From assembly GCA_029204225.1 (NCBI GenBank), contig MU832045.1, positions 26,196 to 90,195 of the forward strand: a DNA stretch of 64,000 nt. Reading direction: 5' to 3'. Position numbers and translations under genes: made by a program. The DNA is from Diphasiastrum complanatum. Its lineage: Eukaryota; Streptophyta; Lycopodiopsida; Lycopodiales; Lycopodiaceae. Positions 23,302 to 33,755 of the stretch are shown here, one piece after another; within the stretch, counting starts at the first letter, position 1, and the number at the start of each line of letters is the position of its first letter. The notes below the pieces were generated by a model that worked only from the letters and a program-made list of their open reading frames with translations, was not told where the DNA came from and did not search any database.

Positions 23302-23948
23302 TGTGAAAAATACAGATCCTAAGTGGATCTAAACTCCAAGATCATTGGCTTGAATGCTTGCACTCCAAACTACATAAGCTAGGAATTGGCAACACATTCT
23401 ATGCTACCTAGAATGCAAAGAACTTGATCAAAAAACATTTATCACAAATGGAAACTTCCATAAACATCAAGTGCGGCCCAAAATAGCATTATACAGTCCA
23501 TAATACATCAGCCTACCACTTTTGGAAAGCACCTAAGATCATACACACAAAGCTTGAACTCAATCACTACACAATGCCAACAATGGAAGGAGAACCCAAT
23601 AGAAAAATCTCTCATTAAGCAAATGAATACAATGGATCTGCTCCAACCTGTTTCTCCACGGCCTACCTGCTATATATAGCTGAGAGAGATGACTCTCTCT
23701 CCTCTCTCTAGACCCTCCTTACCTAAAATATGCCCTATATAGGTAAAATTGGCATATATGTCCAAAATACATGAAAATGGACTCATTTCGAAGGTCTTGA
23801 AGTTTGACACTTCTTCATACTGAAAAAATACACTTACTAAAAATATCTAGACCTGTTTCACACGTGTGAAAAGTCAGATCCTAAACTATGTGCCATTTTT
23901 AGCAATTTTGGCCTAAAACTAGACAAGGAAATGTTGACAATTTTCACA
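23302..23948 (-). repeat. Element C 5' LTR with promoter
   Basis: 647 bp. The TATA box TATATATA is at 23671-23678. The palindrome TTCACACGTGTGAA (23857-23870) lies about 180 bp upstream of it in element sense, unlike A/B where it lies downstream. The LTR ends closely match those of A/B although the bodies differ. Confidence 0.96.
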
Positions 23949-23953
23949 GGTAA

Positions 23954-24553
23954 GGCATGAGATTTCTCCCAGCTTCTTTTACAAGAGTAATATGAAGCTT
24001 TTCCAGAGCAAAATATAATCCCATTGGCTCTCAAACGAAAAATGTTTACAGAGCTTGCAAGAAACGTGGATTTGTCGCTTGAGAGCTCTCGATAAACGCG
24101 GGCTTAGGCTTTAATGTTCGTTCATTTCTTTTCGATAAGCCATCTGATGAACACAGATTGATTGTGAGACGGCCGGCCTTGTTGGCGCTTATTGGCACGT
24201 TCGCATGGTTAATGAGTGGGCCAATGCCATTGCGAACGTATGTTGTATATGGTATAATAGCGGTATGTATTCACATTAATATTTTTGATTCATTTTAAAC
24301 CCATTTTAATAGACAATTAGTTAATAAAATCAAATTTGTGCATTCTAACCTGCCATATTAATGTGTAATTAATCACATGCAAATCAATTTTATAAATCAC
24401 AACCAACTACCAAAGTTTATGCCAAAGTAAGTTTAGTTGGAAGATTGAAAGGCATTTATATTTTGTTTGAAAATCATATGAGAGGTGCATGAGAGGTGCA
24501 GGTGAATGGTGTGAGTGAAGGGCATCGTTGAAGCGTGGAAAAGTAGGGCAGGA
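23954..24553. other. Remnant of the pre-insertion locus
   Basis: Six hundred bases between element C and copy B. No gene or repeat was recognised. Confidence 0.5.
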
Positions 24554-24558
24554 CGGGC

Positions 24559-25211
24559 TGTGAAAAATTGTCAACTAGTAGTATTTTCCTAACTTGAGAT
24601 TTTGTAGGCCTATGGCCAAATAAAAGTTAGAGATAGGTTCATACATGTATGTAGAGGCCCAAAGTATGTGTACACTACTTTTGAGGTCACATTAATTAGA
24701 GGAGGTCGAGTGTGGAGCTCTTCTATTGGCTCATAATTTGGTGCATTCCTATTTGACCAAATTTCTAGGTAGATGGGTGAATCCTATTGGACCCCAATTT
24801 TAGCCTATCATAAGACAAGTGGCCAAGAGGCACTATGGCTGCTATAAATAGCCATCTCCACGAGTATGTACACATCTCATTTTCATTCTATTGAATGAAT
24901 GTTATGCTCTTTGAAGATCCATCTTCTTCTCTCTCACTTTTTTGTTCATATCTTGCATTCTAGCCACTAGAATTGTGATTTCTTTGTTGCTATGGCTTCA
25001 CACGTGTGAAATGCAGGTTGTAGGCTCTGAAGTACGGACAGGGACAGCAAGTTTCTGTTTGTGGAAGCTTATGATCAGATTTTGATGTTTAGTTGATGTT
25101 TAGTATACTTAACATCACAATTTCTATCATTTTTTCAATCTAGATGTGCATAACTTCCATGGCCAAGATCTTTATGAAACTTTAGCATCTTTTGGATCTG
25201 AGTTTTTCACA
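24559..25211 (+). repeat. Copy B 5' LTR with promoter
   Basis: 653 bp, starting TGTGAAAAATTGTCAAC and ending GAGTTTTTCACA. The TATA box TATAAATA is at 24843-24850. The palindrome TTCACACGTGTGAA is at 24997-25010, probably in the transcribed R/U5 part. Confidence 0.97.
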
Positions 25212-25223
25212 TGGTATCAGAGC
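25212..25223 (+). other. Primer-binding site, copy B
   Basis: TGGTATCAGAGC directly follows the 5' LTR. It pairs with the 3' end of initiator tRNA-Met. Confidence 0.94.
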
Positions 25224-25820
25224 ATTAGGCGGCCAAATGTGCAGGTTTTGCCAGATTTAGAAGAGATTTGTGGGCGAGTTTGCTTTTGTAGCATTCCAAT
25301 CAAGTTTCTAGCTAAAAATCTTGTTGATTTATGTGTAGAAATTGGATCTTTGTGATCAAAACATCATTTGTATGCATTTCAATTGAAGTAGGGCGAATTC
25401 CCTCTGTACTTATCAGAATAAGGAGACAAAATTTGTTTTGGAAAGAGGGAGATGCAAGATCCAACAAGATCCTATTAGTTTTCCATTCTAGCATATAGTT
25501 TTTTGATTCAATTTCTTGCTTCTTCATGTCAAAAACTTCAAAATTGATGTAACCCTCTGATTTTCAGTTTGCTGAATGATTCAAGAGTGTATTTCAATCT
25601 TAGGAGTGAGGGAAAAGCAAGTATATTGAGGTTTGGTCTTGGTTTGATCAAGAAATCATAAAACTAGTGGCTAAAATTGAGGAAAAAGTGAGGAAAAGAG
25701 AGAAAAAGTAAGGTTTTAGGTTCCAAATCTTTGTGATTTCTTCTTGTGTTTCATTTGTTGATTCAAGAGAGTGCTTAGTGCATTGGAACAGGTCAAAGAT
25801 CAGAGATCAATCATTGCAAC
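25224..25820 (+). other. 5' leader of copy B
   Basis: 597 untranslated bases between PBS and the Gag start. No structure was identified by eye. The short opposite-strand frame here is not credible. Confidence 0.7.
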
Positions 25821-28800
25821 ATGGCTACAAATGGAGGCTACATGTTGGAAAGCAATGATAGGCTTACCTCCCTCAACTATTCTACTTGGAAAGTAAGGAT
25901 GGAGTCTTTGCTTGAGATGAATGAGTTGATGGATATTGTTGTAGGTGTGGAGGAGAGACCTTTGGCACCTCAAGAACAATTGAGGTATGACAAGAGGGCA
26001 AAGAAAGCCCTTCACATGATCAAGATGAATGTGACAAATGAGCTTATCAAAGAGGTTGGTAAGTGCACATCATCTAGTGAAGCTTGGGAAGCCTTGAAGA
26101 AGGTTTATGAATCCAAGTCTACTTCTAGAGTGTTGACTTTAAGAAGGCAAATCTTTTCTTGTATGCAAAAGAAGAGTGAGAGTGGACATGCTTTTGTTTT
26201 GAGAGTTAAAGCATTGAATGATGAGTTAGCATGCATTAATGATGGCATAAATAATGAGGAGCTTGTTCAAGTGATTCTCAATGGCTTGTTGGATGATCAT
26301 GCTAATCTTGTTCAAAGTTATGCTATCCAAAAATGTTTACCAAGTGTTGGAGACTTGCAAGAGGTCTTGTTGGCTGAAGAATTCAGGTTGCAAGCAAGAG
26401 TGGGAGCATCTTCTACATCTCAAGGAGGAGAAGAGGAGGCAATGTTCTCTAAAGGCAAGTTCAAGGGCAAAGGTAAAAGCAATTGGTCTAAAGGGCAAGA
26501 CCAAGGTGAGCACTCTACTTTTGGCAAAAAGAAGGATAGATCTAAGTTAAAATGTTTCTATTGTGGAGTCAAAGGGCATTTTGCTAGTGATTGTTTCAAG
26601 AAAAAGAGGGATCAAGGGGAAAAGCAAACCAATCTAACTATTGATGAGGGTGGGGATGAGCTTCTTTCAAATGATGCTTTTGTTATGTCATCTTGCTTGT
26701 TGGCTAATCATGGAGACATTGATCCTTGGTGGATTGATAGTGGAGCCACTTCTCATATGACATATCATAAAGAGTATTTTTCATCTTTAATGGCATTTGA
26801 TGGTGATAGGAAGGTAATCTATACCGCAAATGATGGTGAGTGTACAATCAAGGGGATTGGCACAATTCCTATTTCACTTTCTACAAATAGGAATATAGAA
26901 TTGAAAGATGTTTTGCTCATTCCATCCATTACCAAGAACTTACTTAGTGTAAGCCAAATGCTTGACAAAGGATTCAAAGTTGAGTTTGATGGTGATGCTT
27001 GCTTGATCAAAAAGGGGTGTAGTATCATTGCAAAAGGGAAAAGGCAAGGGAAATTGTTCAAGCTTGATGCATGTGTTGTTGCTAACCAAGTTGGATGCAT
27101 GGCAAATGAACAAATGTCAATTCAAGAGGTATGGCATAAAAGGATGGGACATCTCAACTACAAGGCCTTGGAGGTAATAGCCAAAAAGGAGGTAGTAAGG
27201 GGACTTCCCAAGTCTCTTACTTGCTTGAATCATGTTTGTGAAGAATGTGCTTTGTCTAAATCACATAGATTGCCATATACTAGATCTATATCTAGATCTA
27301 AGATGCCTTTTTCTCTCTTGCATTCGGATATTCATGGTGTTACTACAATTAGCAATGGAGGTGCTAAGATGTATGTAACTTTCATTGATGATTTTAGTAG
27401 ATTTTGTTGGGTTTATCTACTAAAGAGCAAGGATGAGGTGTTTGATGTGTTTGTCAAGTTCAAAGTTGCTATTGAGACTCAATTTACAACCAAAATCAAA
27501 TGCTTGAGGAGCGACAATGGTGGTGAATACATTTCTAACAAATTCAAAGCCTTTTGCGATGAGCATGGGATCAAGAGGGAGTACACATGTCCAAGAACAC
27601 CACAACAAAATGGAGTGGCCGAGAGGAAGAATAGAACCTTGTGTGAGAGTGCAAAGGCAATGAGATTGAATGCTAATCTTCCTAAACCCTTTTGGAGTGA
27701 TGCTTTGTTGTGTGCAAATTTCCTATGCAATAGATGGCCAAGTGTTGTATTGGAAGGAAAAACCCCTTTTGAAGCTTTGTTTGGTATGAAGCCTAATGTC
27801 AAGTTTCTAAGAACTTTTGGATGCATTTGCTACTTCAACATTACTCTTGATGATAGAACTAAGGAGGATCCATCTTCAAGAAAGGGCATTTTTGTTGGTT
27901 ATAGTGAAGTAAGCAAAGCATATAGGATTTATGTTCCTTCAATCAAGAAAGTGTTCACAAGTAGGGATGTCATTTTTGATGAAAATAACATTCCAAAAGT
28001 TGTTTCAAGTGATGATGGTGTTGTTGCAACTAATGTGCTTGATGACAATGGAGTTGATGACACATTGGATGTGGATGTTGAAGAAGCCTCTTCAAGTCAA
28101 ATTCCAAGGAGAACTCCAAGGCATAAAGTGAAACCCTCAAGGCTCACTTATGATGGCAAAGGTAAGCAAGTGGTGGATGGATCCAACTATGCTTTCCTAA
28201 CTTCTTTTGATGTACCTTCATGTGTAGATGAAGCAAGGCAAAAAGAGGAATGGATCCAAGCAATGGATCTTGAGTTTGAAGCACTTATGAAGAACAACAC
28301 ATGGAGATTGGTGGAGCTTCCAAAGGGCAAAAGTGCAATTGGATGCAAATGGATCTTCAAGGTAAAGACAAATCAAGATGGATCTATCAACAAGTTGAAG
28401 GCAAGGTTGGTGGCTAAAGGTTATGCTCAAGAGCATGGCATTGACTATGAGGAAACCTTTGCACCCGTGGCAAAGATGGTGAGCATAAGAGTAATCATTT
28501 CCCTTGCAACTCTTTATGGATGGGATCTTTGGCAATTAGACATTTCTAATGCTTTCTTGAATGGTGATCTTGAAGAGGAAGTCTACATGGAGCAACCCGA
28601 GAGCTATGTTTCTCATAGCAAGCCTAATCATGTGTGTTTTCTACAAAAAAGTTTGTATGGTCTTAAGCAAGCACCAAGGAGTTGGTATGCTAGGCTTAAC
28701 TCTTTTCTACTTTCTCAAAACTTCACTATGAGTGAGTATGATCATTCACTTTACTTTAGAATTAGTGCTAATGATGTTACAATCCTTCTAATTTATGTGG

Positions 28801-29771
28801 ATGACATTATTTTAAGTGGAGGGAACAAGGAAGATATAGAAGATATCAAGAAAGCACTAAAAAAGGAATTTGAAGTGCATGATCTTGGTCTTTTGAGCTA
28901 TATCTTAGGAATAGAAGTAATTAGAACTTCTCAAATCACTTTTATTTCACAAGAGAAGTATGCTATTTCTATTCTCAATAGATTTCATATGGTAGATGCA
29001 AATCCTATTGATACACCTATGGAATCACATGTAAAGCTAACTATAAGAGGTAATGAAAGATCCTTCGAGGACATTACTCTCTATAGGAAGCTAATAGGTT
29101 CTCTTATATATCTAACCATCACAAGACCTGATTTATCTTATTGTGTTGGTAGATTAAGCCAATTCATGCAAGATCCTAGCATAGAACATTGGAAACTAGG
29201 AAAGAGGATCTTGAGATACATCTCGGGAACAAAAGATTTTGGCATTGTTTATAGAGGCTCATCACCTAACTTATTTGGTTTTTCAGATTCAGATTTTGCA
29301 GGAGACCTTATGGATAGAAAATCCATAAATGCACATGCTATTTTCATAGGTGATGGAGCTATCTCATGGATGTCGAAGAAACAAGCAACTATATCACTTT
29401 CTTCTAGTGAGGCCGAGTACAAAGCTTTGACATCATGCACAAAGGAGATGGTGTGGATCAAGAGGATGATTATGGAGCTTCATTTGCTGGATTTTTCAGA
29501 GAGTCCAATCATCTTTTGTGACAACCTTTCAGCCCAAAGTCTAGCAAGCAATCCGGTTTTCCATGCAAGGAGCAAACATATCGAGGTGGCTTACCATTTT
29601 GTGAGAGAACAAGTGTTGGCAAAAGAGATCAAGCTTGAACATGTCCCATCAAAGGAATGTGTGGCTGATATCTTTACCAAAGCATTGGGAAAGGACTTAT
29701 TTTTCAAGCATAGAACAAGTCTTGGTGTACTTTCTAAATCTATGCTAAAACTAGTTGAAGAGGGAGTGTGA
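25821..29771 (+). CDS. Copia Gag-Pol polyprotein (copy B)
   Basis: A 1316-residue uninterrupted Gag-Pol with the same domain order as copy A: UBN2 Gag, CCHC knuckle, DSGA protease, pre-integrase, DDE integrase, YVDD reverse transcriptase, RNase H. By eye it differs from copy A at six residues: Ser for Asn in the Gag KKSE(N/S)GHAF, Thr for Ala in EC(A/T)IKG, Pro for Ser in SKM(S/P)FSLL, and three in the integrase-RT linker. None falls on a catalytic residue. The start ATG lies in gcaacATGGCT. The frame runs through the polypurine tract (EEG coded by GAAGAGGGA) and stops at TGA within the first five bases of the 3' LTR. Confidence 0.97.
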   Translation: MATNGGYMLESNDRLTSLNYSTWKVRMESLLEMNELMDIVVGVEERPLAPQEQLRYDKRAKKALHMIKMNVTNELIKEVGKCTSSSEAWEALKKVYESKSTSRVLTLRRQIFSCMQKKSESGHAFVLRVKALNDELACINDGINNEELVQVILNGLLDDHANLVQSYAIQKCLPSVGDLQEVLLAEEFRLQARVGASSTSQGGEEEAMFSKGKFKGKGKSNWSKGQDQGEHSTFGKKKDRSKLKCFYCGVKGHFASDCFKKKRDQGEKQTNLTIDEGGDELLSNDAFVMSSCLLANHGDIDPWWIDSGATSHMTYHKEYFSSLMAFDGDRKVIYTANDGECTIKGIGTIPISLSTNRNIELKDVLLIPSITKNLLSVSQMLDKGFKVEFDGDACLIKKGCSIIAKGKRQGKLFKLDACVVANQVGCMANEQMSIQEVWHKRMGHLNYKALEVIAKKEVVRGLPKSLTCLNHVCEECALSKSHRLPYTRSISRSKMPFSLLHSDIHGVTTISNGGAKMYVTFIDDFSRFCWVYLLKSKDEVFDVFVKFKVAIETQFTTKIKCLRSDNGGEYISNKFKAFCDEHGIKREYTCPRTPQQNGVAERKNRTLCESAKAMRLNANLPKPFWSDALLCANFLCNRWPSVVLEGKTPFEALFGMKPNVKFLRTFGCICYFNITLDDRTKEDPSSRKGIFVGYSEVSKAYRIYVPSIKKVFTSRDVIFDENNIPKVVSSDDGVVATNVLDDNGVDDTLDVDVEEASSSQIPRRTPRHKVKPSRLTYDGKGKQVVDGSNYAFLTSFDVPSCVDEARQKEEWIQAMDLEFEALMKNNTWRLVELPKGKSAIGCKWIFKVKTNQDGSINKLKARLVAKGYAQEHGIDYEETFAPVAKMVSIRVIISLATLYGWDLWQLDISNAFLNGDLEEEVYMEQPESYVSHSKPNHVCFLQKSLYGLKQAPRSWYARLNSFLLSQNFTMSEYDHSLYFRISANDVTILLIYVDDIILSGGNKEDIEDIKKALKKEFEVHDLGLLSYILGIEVIRTSQITFISQEKYAISILNRFHMVDANPIDTPMESHVKLTIRGNERSFEDITLYRKLIGSLIYLTITRPDLSYCVGRLSQFMQDPSIEHWKLGKRILRYISGTKDFGIVYRGSSPNLFGFSDSDFAGDLMDRKSINAHAIFIGDGAISWMSKKQATISLSSSEAEYKALTSCTKEMVWIKRMIMELHLLDFSESPIIFCDNLSAQSLASNPVFHARSKHIEVAYHFVREQVLAKEIKLEHVPSKECVADIFTKALGKDLFFKHRTSLGVLSKSMLKLVEEGV
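29754..29766 (+). other. Polypurine tract, copy B
   Basis: GTTGAAGAGGGAG immediately before the 3' LTR. It is the same 13 bases as in copy A and element C, and here it is also coding sequence. Confidence 0.88.
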
Positions 29772-30419
29772 AAAATTGTCAACTAGTAGTATTTTCCTAA
29801 CTTGAGATTTTGTAGGCCTATGGCCAAATAAAAGTTAGAGATAGGTTCATACATGTATGTAGAGGCCCAAAGTATGTGTACACTACTTTTGAGGTCACAT
29901 TAATTAGAGGAGGTCGAGTGTGGAGCTCTTCTATTGGCTCATAATTTGGTGCATTCCTATTTGACCAAATTTCTAGGTAGATGGGTGAATCCTATTGGAC
30001 CCCAATTTTAGCCTATCATAAGACAAGTGGCCAAGAGGCACTATGGCTGCTATAAATAGCCATCTCCACGAGTATGTACACATCTCATTTTCATTCTATT
30101 GAATGAATGTTATGCTCTTTGAAGATCCATCTTCTTCTCTCTCACTTTTTTGTTCATATCTTGCATTCTAGCCACTAGAATTGTGATTTCTTTGTTGCTA
30201 TGGCTTCACACATGTGAAATGCAGGTTGTAGGCTCTGAAGTACGGACAGGGACAGCAAGTTTCTGTTTGTGGAAGCTTATGATCAGATTTTGATGTTTAG
30301 TTGATGTTTAGTATGCTTAACATCACAATTTCTATCATTTTTTCAATCTAGATGTGCATAACTTCCATGGCCAAGATCTTTATGAAACTTTAGCATCTTT
30401 TGGATCTGAGTTTTTCACA
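29767..30419 (+). repeat. Copy B 3' LTR
   Basis: 653 bp. The palindrome at 30205-30218 reads TTCACACATGTGAA: one CpG has become CA, as expected from deamination of a methylated cytosine. Confidence 0.97.
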
Positions 30420-30458
30420 CGGGCCGGGCAGGTGGGACCGTAAAACACTGGCACCTGA

Positions 30459-30816
30459 TGTAATAGCTCCTAACACCATAGTAGGACAAACACTATCTGA
30501 TCCACCCAACCTTGCCTACTCCCTGATATGGAGCAAGCCCCCCCTAGCCCAGTGTGAGACCTGGTAGCATGCAACTGCCAAGTGTCGGCCACGTGGCACT
30601 CACGTGGTCGACTGCACGTCGGGACCCAACTGGGAGCCCTATCCTACTGACAGGGGCCCTAGGTTGTGTTAGGCCCGCCATGACTATGGACCATGCTGGG
30701 GCACACTACTCACACTGTCTTGCCCTGTTGGTCGTGTACGTTGGACACGACCCTGACTGTGGTATCTGACCTATCTGTATTCTCTAGGGTTCGGCACTGG
30801 TTACGAGCTCATAACA
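30459..30816 (-). repeat. Element E 3' LTR
   Basis: 358 bp, starting TGTAATAGCTCC and ending CATAACA. It carries two CACGTGG G-box-like sites near 30590-30606, the second of which is lost in the other LTR. Confidence 0.94.
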
Positions 30817-30827
30817 CTCCCTCCCCC

Positions 30828-32387
30828 TTAAGAACCATCTTGGTCCTCTAAGACAAAGTCTGGAAAAATCTTGCGAAGGACTCTGCCTCTTTCCCAAGTG
30901 GCATTCTCAACAGGCTGATCATTCCACGTAACCAGATATTCTCAGTATAGAGTATGATGAGTCTGCATCTCTCTACTATCAAGAATCTCCTCTGGTTCAT
31001 GTGGAGGTTGCTGAGGATCCAATAGCAGAACTAGAACATTGTGCCCTACCAAATTGTCTGATCTGGTTAAGGCTTTTCGTAACTGACTTACATGAAAGAC
31101 TGGAAAAACCTTATTGTTGTGTGGGAGTTCTAGTTCATAGGTGACCTCGCCTAGTCTCCTACTGATGGTAAAGGGACCACGATACCTTGGAGACAACTTA
31201 GCACACACTCCTGATTTGAGGGTTTTAGAGTCGACTGGGACTCTCAAGTAGACTTTCTCACCAGTGGAGAACTGCACATCCCATTTGTGTGGATCTGCAT
31301 AATGCCTAGCTCGATCCTGGGATTGCCTAATGCTACGCTTAGCATGTTCTATCATCTGGTTTAGGTCCTCTAAAAAGTTTATGGCTGCTTCAACTTTTTC
31401 TTGTTTAAACCCTATAGCTGTGGGTGAGCGTGTCTGAAAACCATACATCAGCATAAATGGGCTGTATCCCATAGCTGAATGTTTGGTACTGTTGTAAGCA
31501 AACTCTAATATTAAGAGATACTCCTGCCAATTAGTTTGTTTTTTGCTGACGTATGCACGAAGCATATCCTCTAGCACCTGATTTACCCTCTCTGTTTGAC
31601 CGTCCGTCTGTGGATGGTCGATGGTACTCATATTAAGTTTAGTATGGAGATGATGGAATACTGCCCTCCAAAAATTTCCAGTAAACTTACTGTCCCGGTC
31701 GCTGACTATGCCAGAAGGTAGACCGTACAATTTAAGTAGCCCGTCTACAAACAACCTCGCTAACTCTGGAGCTCTAATGATTGTTTTGGTTGGAATGAAA
31801 TAAGCCATTTTGTTCAAACGGTCAGTTGTGACCCATATAGCATCATTACCCTTTTGGGTTTTAGGCAGGCCTACTATAAAATCCATGGAAATGCTTTCCC
31901 ATGTACCAACTGGTATTTCTAAGTGATGCAACAACCCTCCTGCCTTTAAATGCTCTGCTTTGTTTACTTGACATTTCTGGCAACTGGTTACATACTGGTG
32001 GATGTCCTTTTTCATACTGGGCCAAAAAAATTGCCTACGAAGAAGCTCATAGGTCTTCTGTATGTCTGGGTGTCCCACACTAGGATTGTCATGACATTCA
32101 TATAGGACCTGCTGTCTATAATCTTCTGAATTGGGGACACATGCTCTATCTCTATAGAGCAAGTACTCATCCTGAATGGAATACTGTTTCCATTTGAATC
32201 CTTGAGTCAACTGACCCTCAACCACTGGGGTTTGCTTGGGTAATACAGGCTCAGAATCCTCAACATCATCTGACGACGTATACTCGGACTCATTATCATC
32301 CTCAACGGAAGCTGCCGTATTCTTGGATGAATTGGCACCAGCCCCGGGACTGGTTCTGGAGTCTGTAACTATCTGCTCTGGACTCAA
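30828..32387 (-). pseudogene. Gypsy integrase with chromodomain (element E)
   Basis: The open part (30942-32387, 481 codons) has the integrase HHCC finger (HPDIQKTY then CQKCQVNKAEH), the core Asp in SMDFIVGLP, a second Asp in GIVSDRDSKF and the third acidic residue in DGQTERVNQ. A C-terminal GPFTI then VFHVSQL module follows. A TGA at 30942-30944 interrupts the frame just before a chromodomain reading EYLVTWNDQPVENATWE, which ends at a TAA beside the polypurine tract. Chromodomains direct integration to modified histones in chromoviruses. The element copy is not functional as it stands. Confidence 0.9.
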
Positions 32388-33620
32388 TTCCAGATAGAAG
32401 AGAAGAATGCATCATGCTGGCATTTCCCTCTCAAGGACTCGAGTAACTCATTAGGAATCTGAGTAAAACTCAGCTCGTTTATCATAGGCATTCTGCTAAG
32501 GGCATCTGCTACTGTATTGAATTTTTTCCGTCTATATCTGATAGACATGTCAAACTCTTGCATCAACTCTGCCCAACGAGCTTTCTGACCTCTAAGCTCA
32601 GGTTGATTGCAAAAGTATCTGAGACTCTCATGGTCTGTCAGAACCTCAAAGTGGGCACCATACAAATAATGCCTCCAAGTCTTAAGGGCATGGACTATAG
32701 AAAAGAGTTCATTTTCATAGGCATTGTACCTAGTCTGAGCTGGCGCGAGTTTTACTCTTGAACGCAACTGGTCGTCCACCCTGAGTTAGCAAAGCACCTA
32801 CTGCAAAGTCGCTAGCATCTGTTTCGACCACAAATGGCTGATTGGGGTTGACGACCTTTAGAACTGGTGTTGTAGCTAAGGCTGTTTTGAGAGCATCAAA
32901 GCTCTCCTGCTGTGCAGACTCCCAAATGAGCTCATTTCCCTTCCCCTTAAGAAGATTTGTCATGGGAACTGCTATCAGAGCATATTCCTTGACAAATCGT
33001 CTATAATATCCCGCCAGACCAAGAAAGATCTGAAGTTTTAAAATATTCTGAGGTCTCAGCCAACTGAGTATGGCTTTAACCTTATTCGGGTCCATCTTAA
33101 TCCCATCTGACGAGATAATGTGACCCAAATATGCTACTTATTTAATGAAGAATTCACACTTGGATTGTTTAGCATAAAACTTATGCTTTCTGAGCAGTCG
33201 AAACACCTTACTGAGGTGTTTTAGATGCTCCTTCCTCGTTTTGTTGTAGACAAGGATGTCATCTGAAAATACGACTACAAACTTATCCAAGTATGGTTTG
33301 AGGACACTGTTCATCAAGGTCATAAAGGTAGCTGGAGTATTTGTGAGCCCAAATGGCATCACTTTAAACTCGTAATGACCATGATGAGTCCTAAAAACTG
33401 TTTTCGAGACATCTTCTGACTATACAGACTTGATGATATCCCGATCTGAGGTCTATTTTACTGAAAAATTTAGCCCCATCGAGTTGATCAAACAACTCGT
33501 CTGCCCAAGGCATAGGATACTTATTCTTAATTGTGACTTTATTGAGGGCTCTGTAATCTACGCAAAGACGCATAGACCCCTCTTTCTTTTTCACCAATAG
33601 GACTGGTGAGGCCCATGGTG
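32384..33620 (-). pseudogene. Gypsy reverse transcriptase and RNase H (element E)
   Basis: Broken into pieces. 33391-33597 reads [18 protein letters not shown] and [11 protein letters not shown]; a frameshift near 33410 follows. 33138-33362 reads [12 protein letters not shown] and then the catalytic FSDDILVY, where the residue before DD is Ser rather than the more usual Ile, Met or Val. A stop at about 33138 follows. 32730-33128 has [21 protein letters not shown] and RNase H start [12 protein letters not shown]. After a frame change near 32750, 32384-32779 holds RNase H motifs including ENELFSIVHALKTWRHYL and VADALSRMP. Confidence 0.92.
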
Positions 33621-33755
33621 AACTACTGGTCTGAATTTGGCCTTTCCCAAGATAATCTGTTAACTGCCTAGTTATTTCTTCATCCTCTATTCAGCTGACC
33701 CGATACAGAGGTTTAGAAATAGGTGCTGTACCTGGTACTAGGTTTATTACATGAT

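Larger units (their letters stand above)
18377..23948 (-). mobile_element. Element C: non-autonomous gag-bearing LTR retrotransposon
   Basis: A complete 5572-bp element in minus orientation. LTRs of 647 bp lie at 18377-19023 and 23302-23948. The target duplication GGTAA is at 18372-18376 and 23949-23953. The PBS (23290-23301) and polypurine tract GTTGAAGAGGGAG (19024-19036 in element sense) are the same as in copies A and B. A single LTR difference was noticed, C/T in GGCCTAC(C/T)TG, so it is very young. The interior encodes Gag followed by an open frame with no protease, integrase, reverse transcriptase or RNase H. It therefore must use enzymes supplied by another element, A/B being the obvious candidates. 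Confidence 0.95.
24559..30419 (+). mobile_element. Copy B: complete Ty1/Copia LTR retrotransposon
   Basis: 5861 bp in plus orientation. LTRs are 24559-25211 and 29767-30419. The target duplication CGGGC is at 24554-24558 and 30420-30424. PBS, polypurine tract and an intact 1316-residue Gag-Pol are present. Two LTR differences were seen: G/A inside the CACGTG palindrome and A/G near the R/U5 end. It is the same family as copy A and structurally competent to move. Confidence 0.97.

Noticed and set aside
25800-29782. Short frames opposite or overlapping the copy B Gag-Pol
   Set aside because: Shadows of the long frame, as for copy A.
30554-30769. 71-codon plus-strand frame, repeated at 35433-35648
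   Set aside because: Both lie within the element E LTRs, antisense to the element; similarity reflects LTR identity, and many differences change residues.
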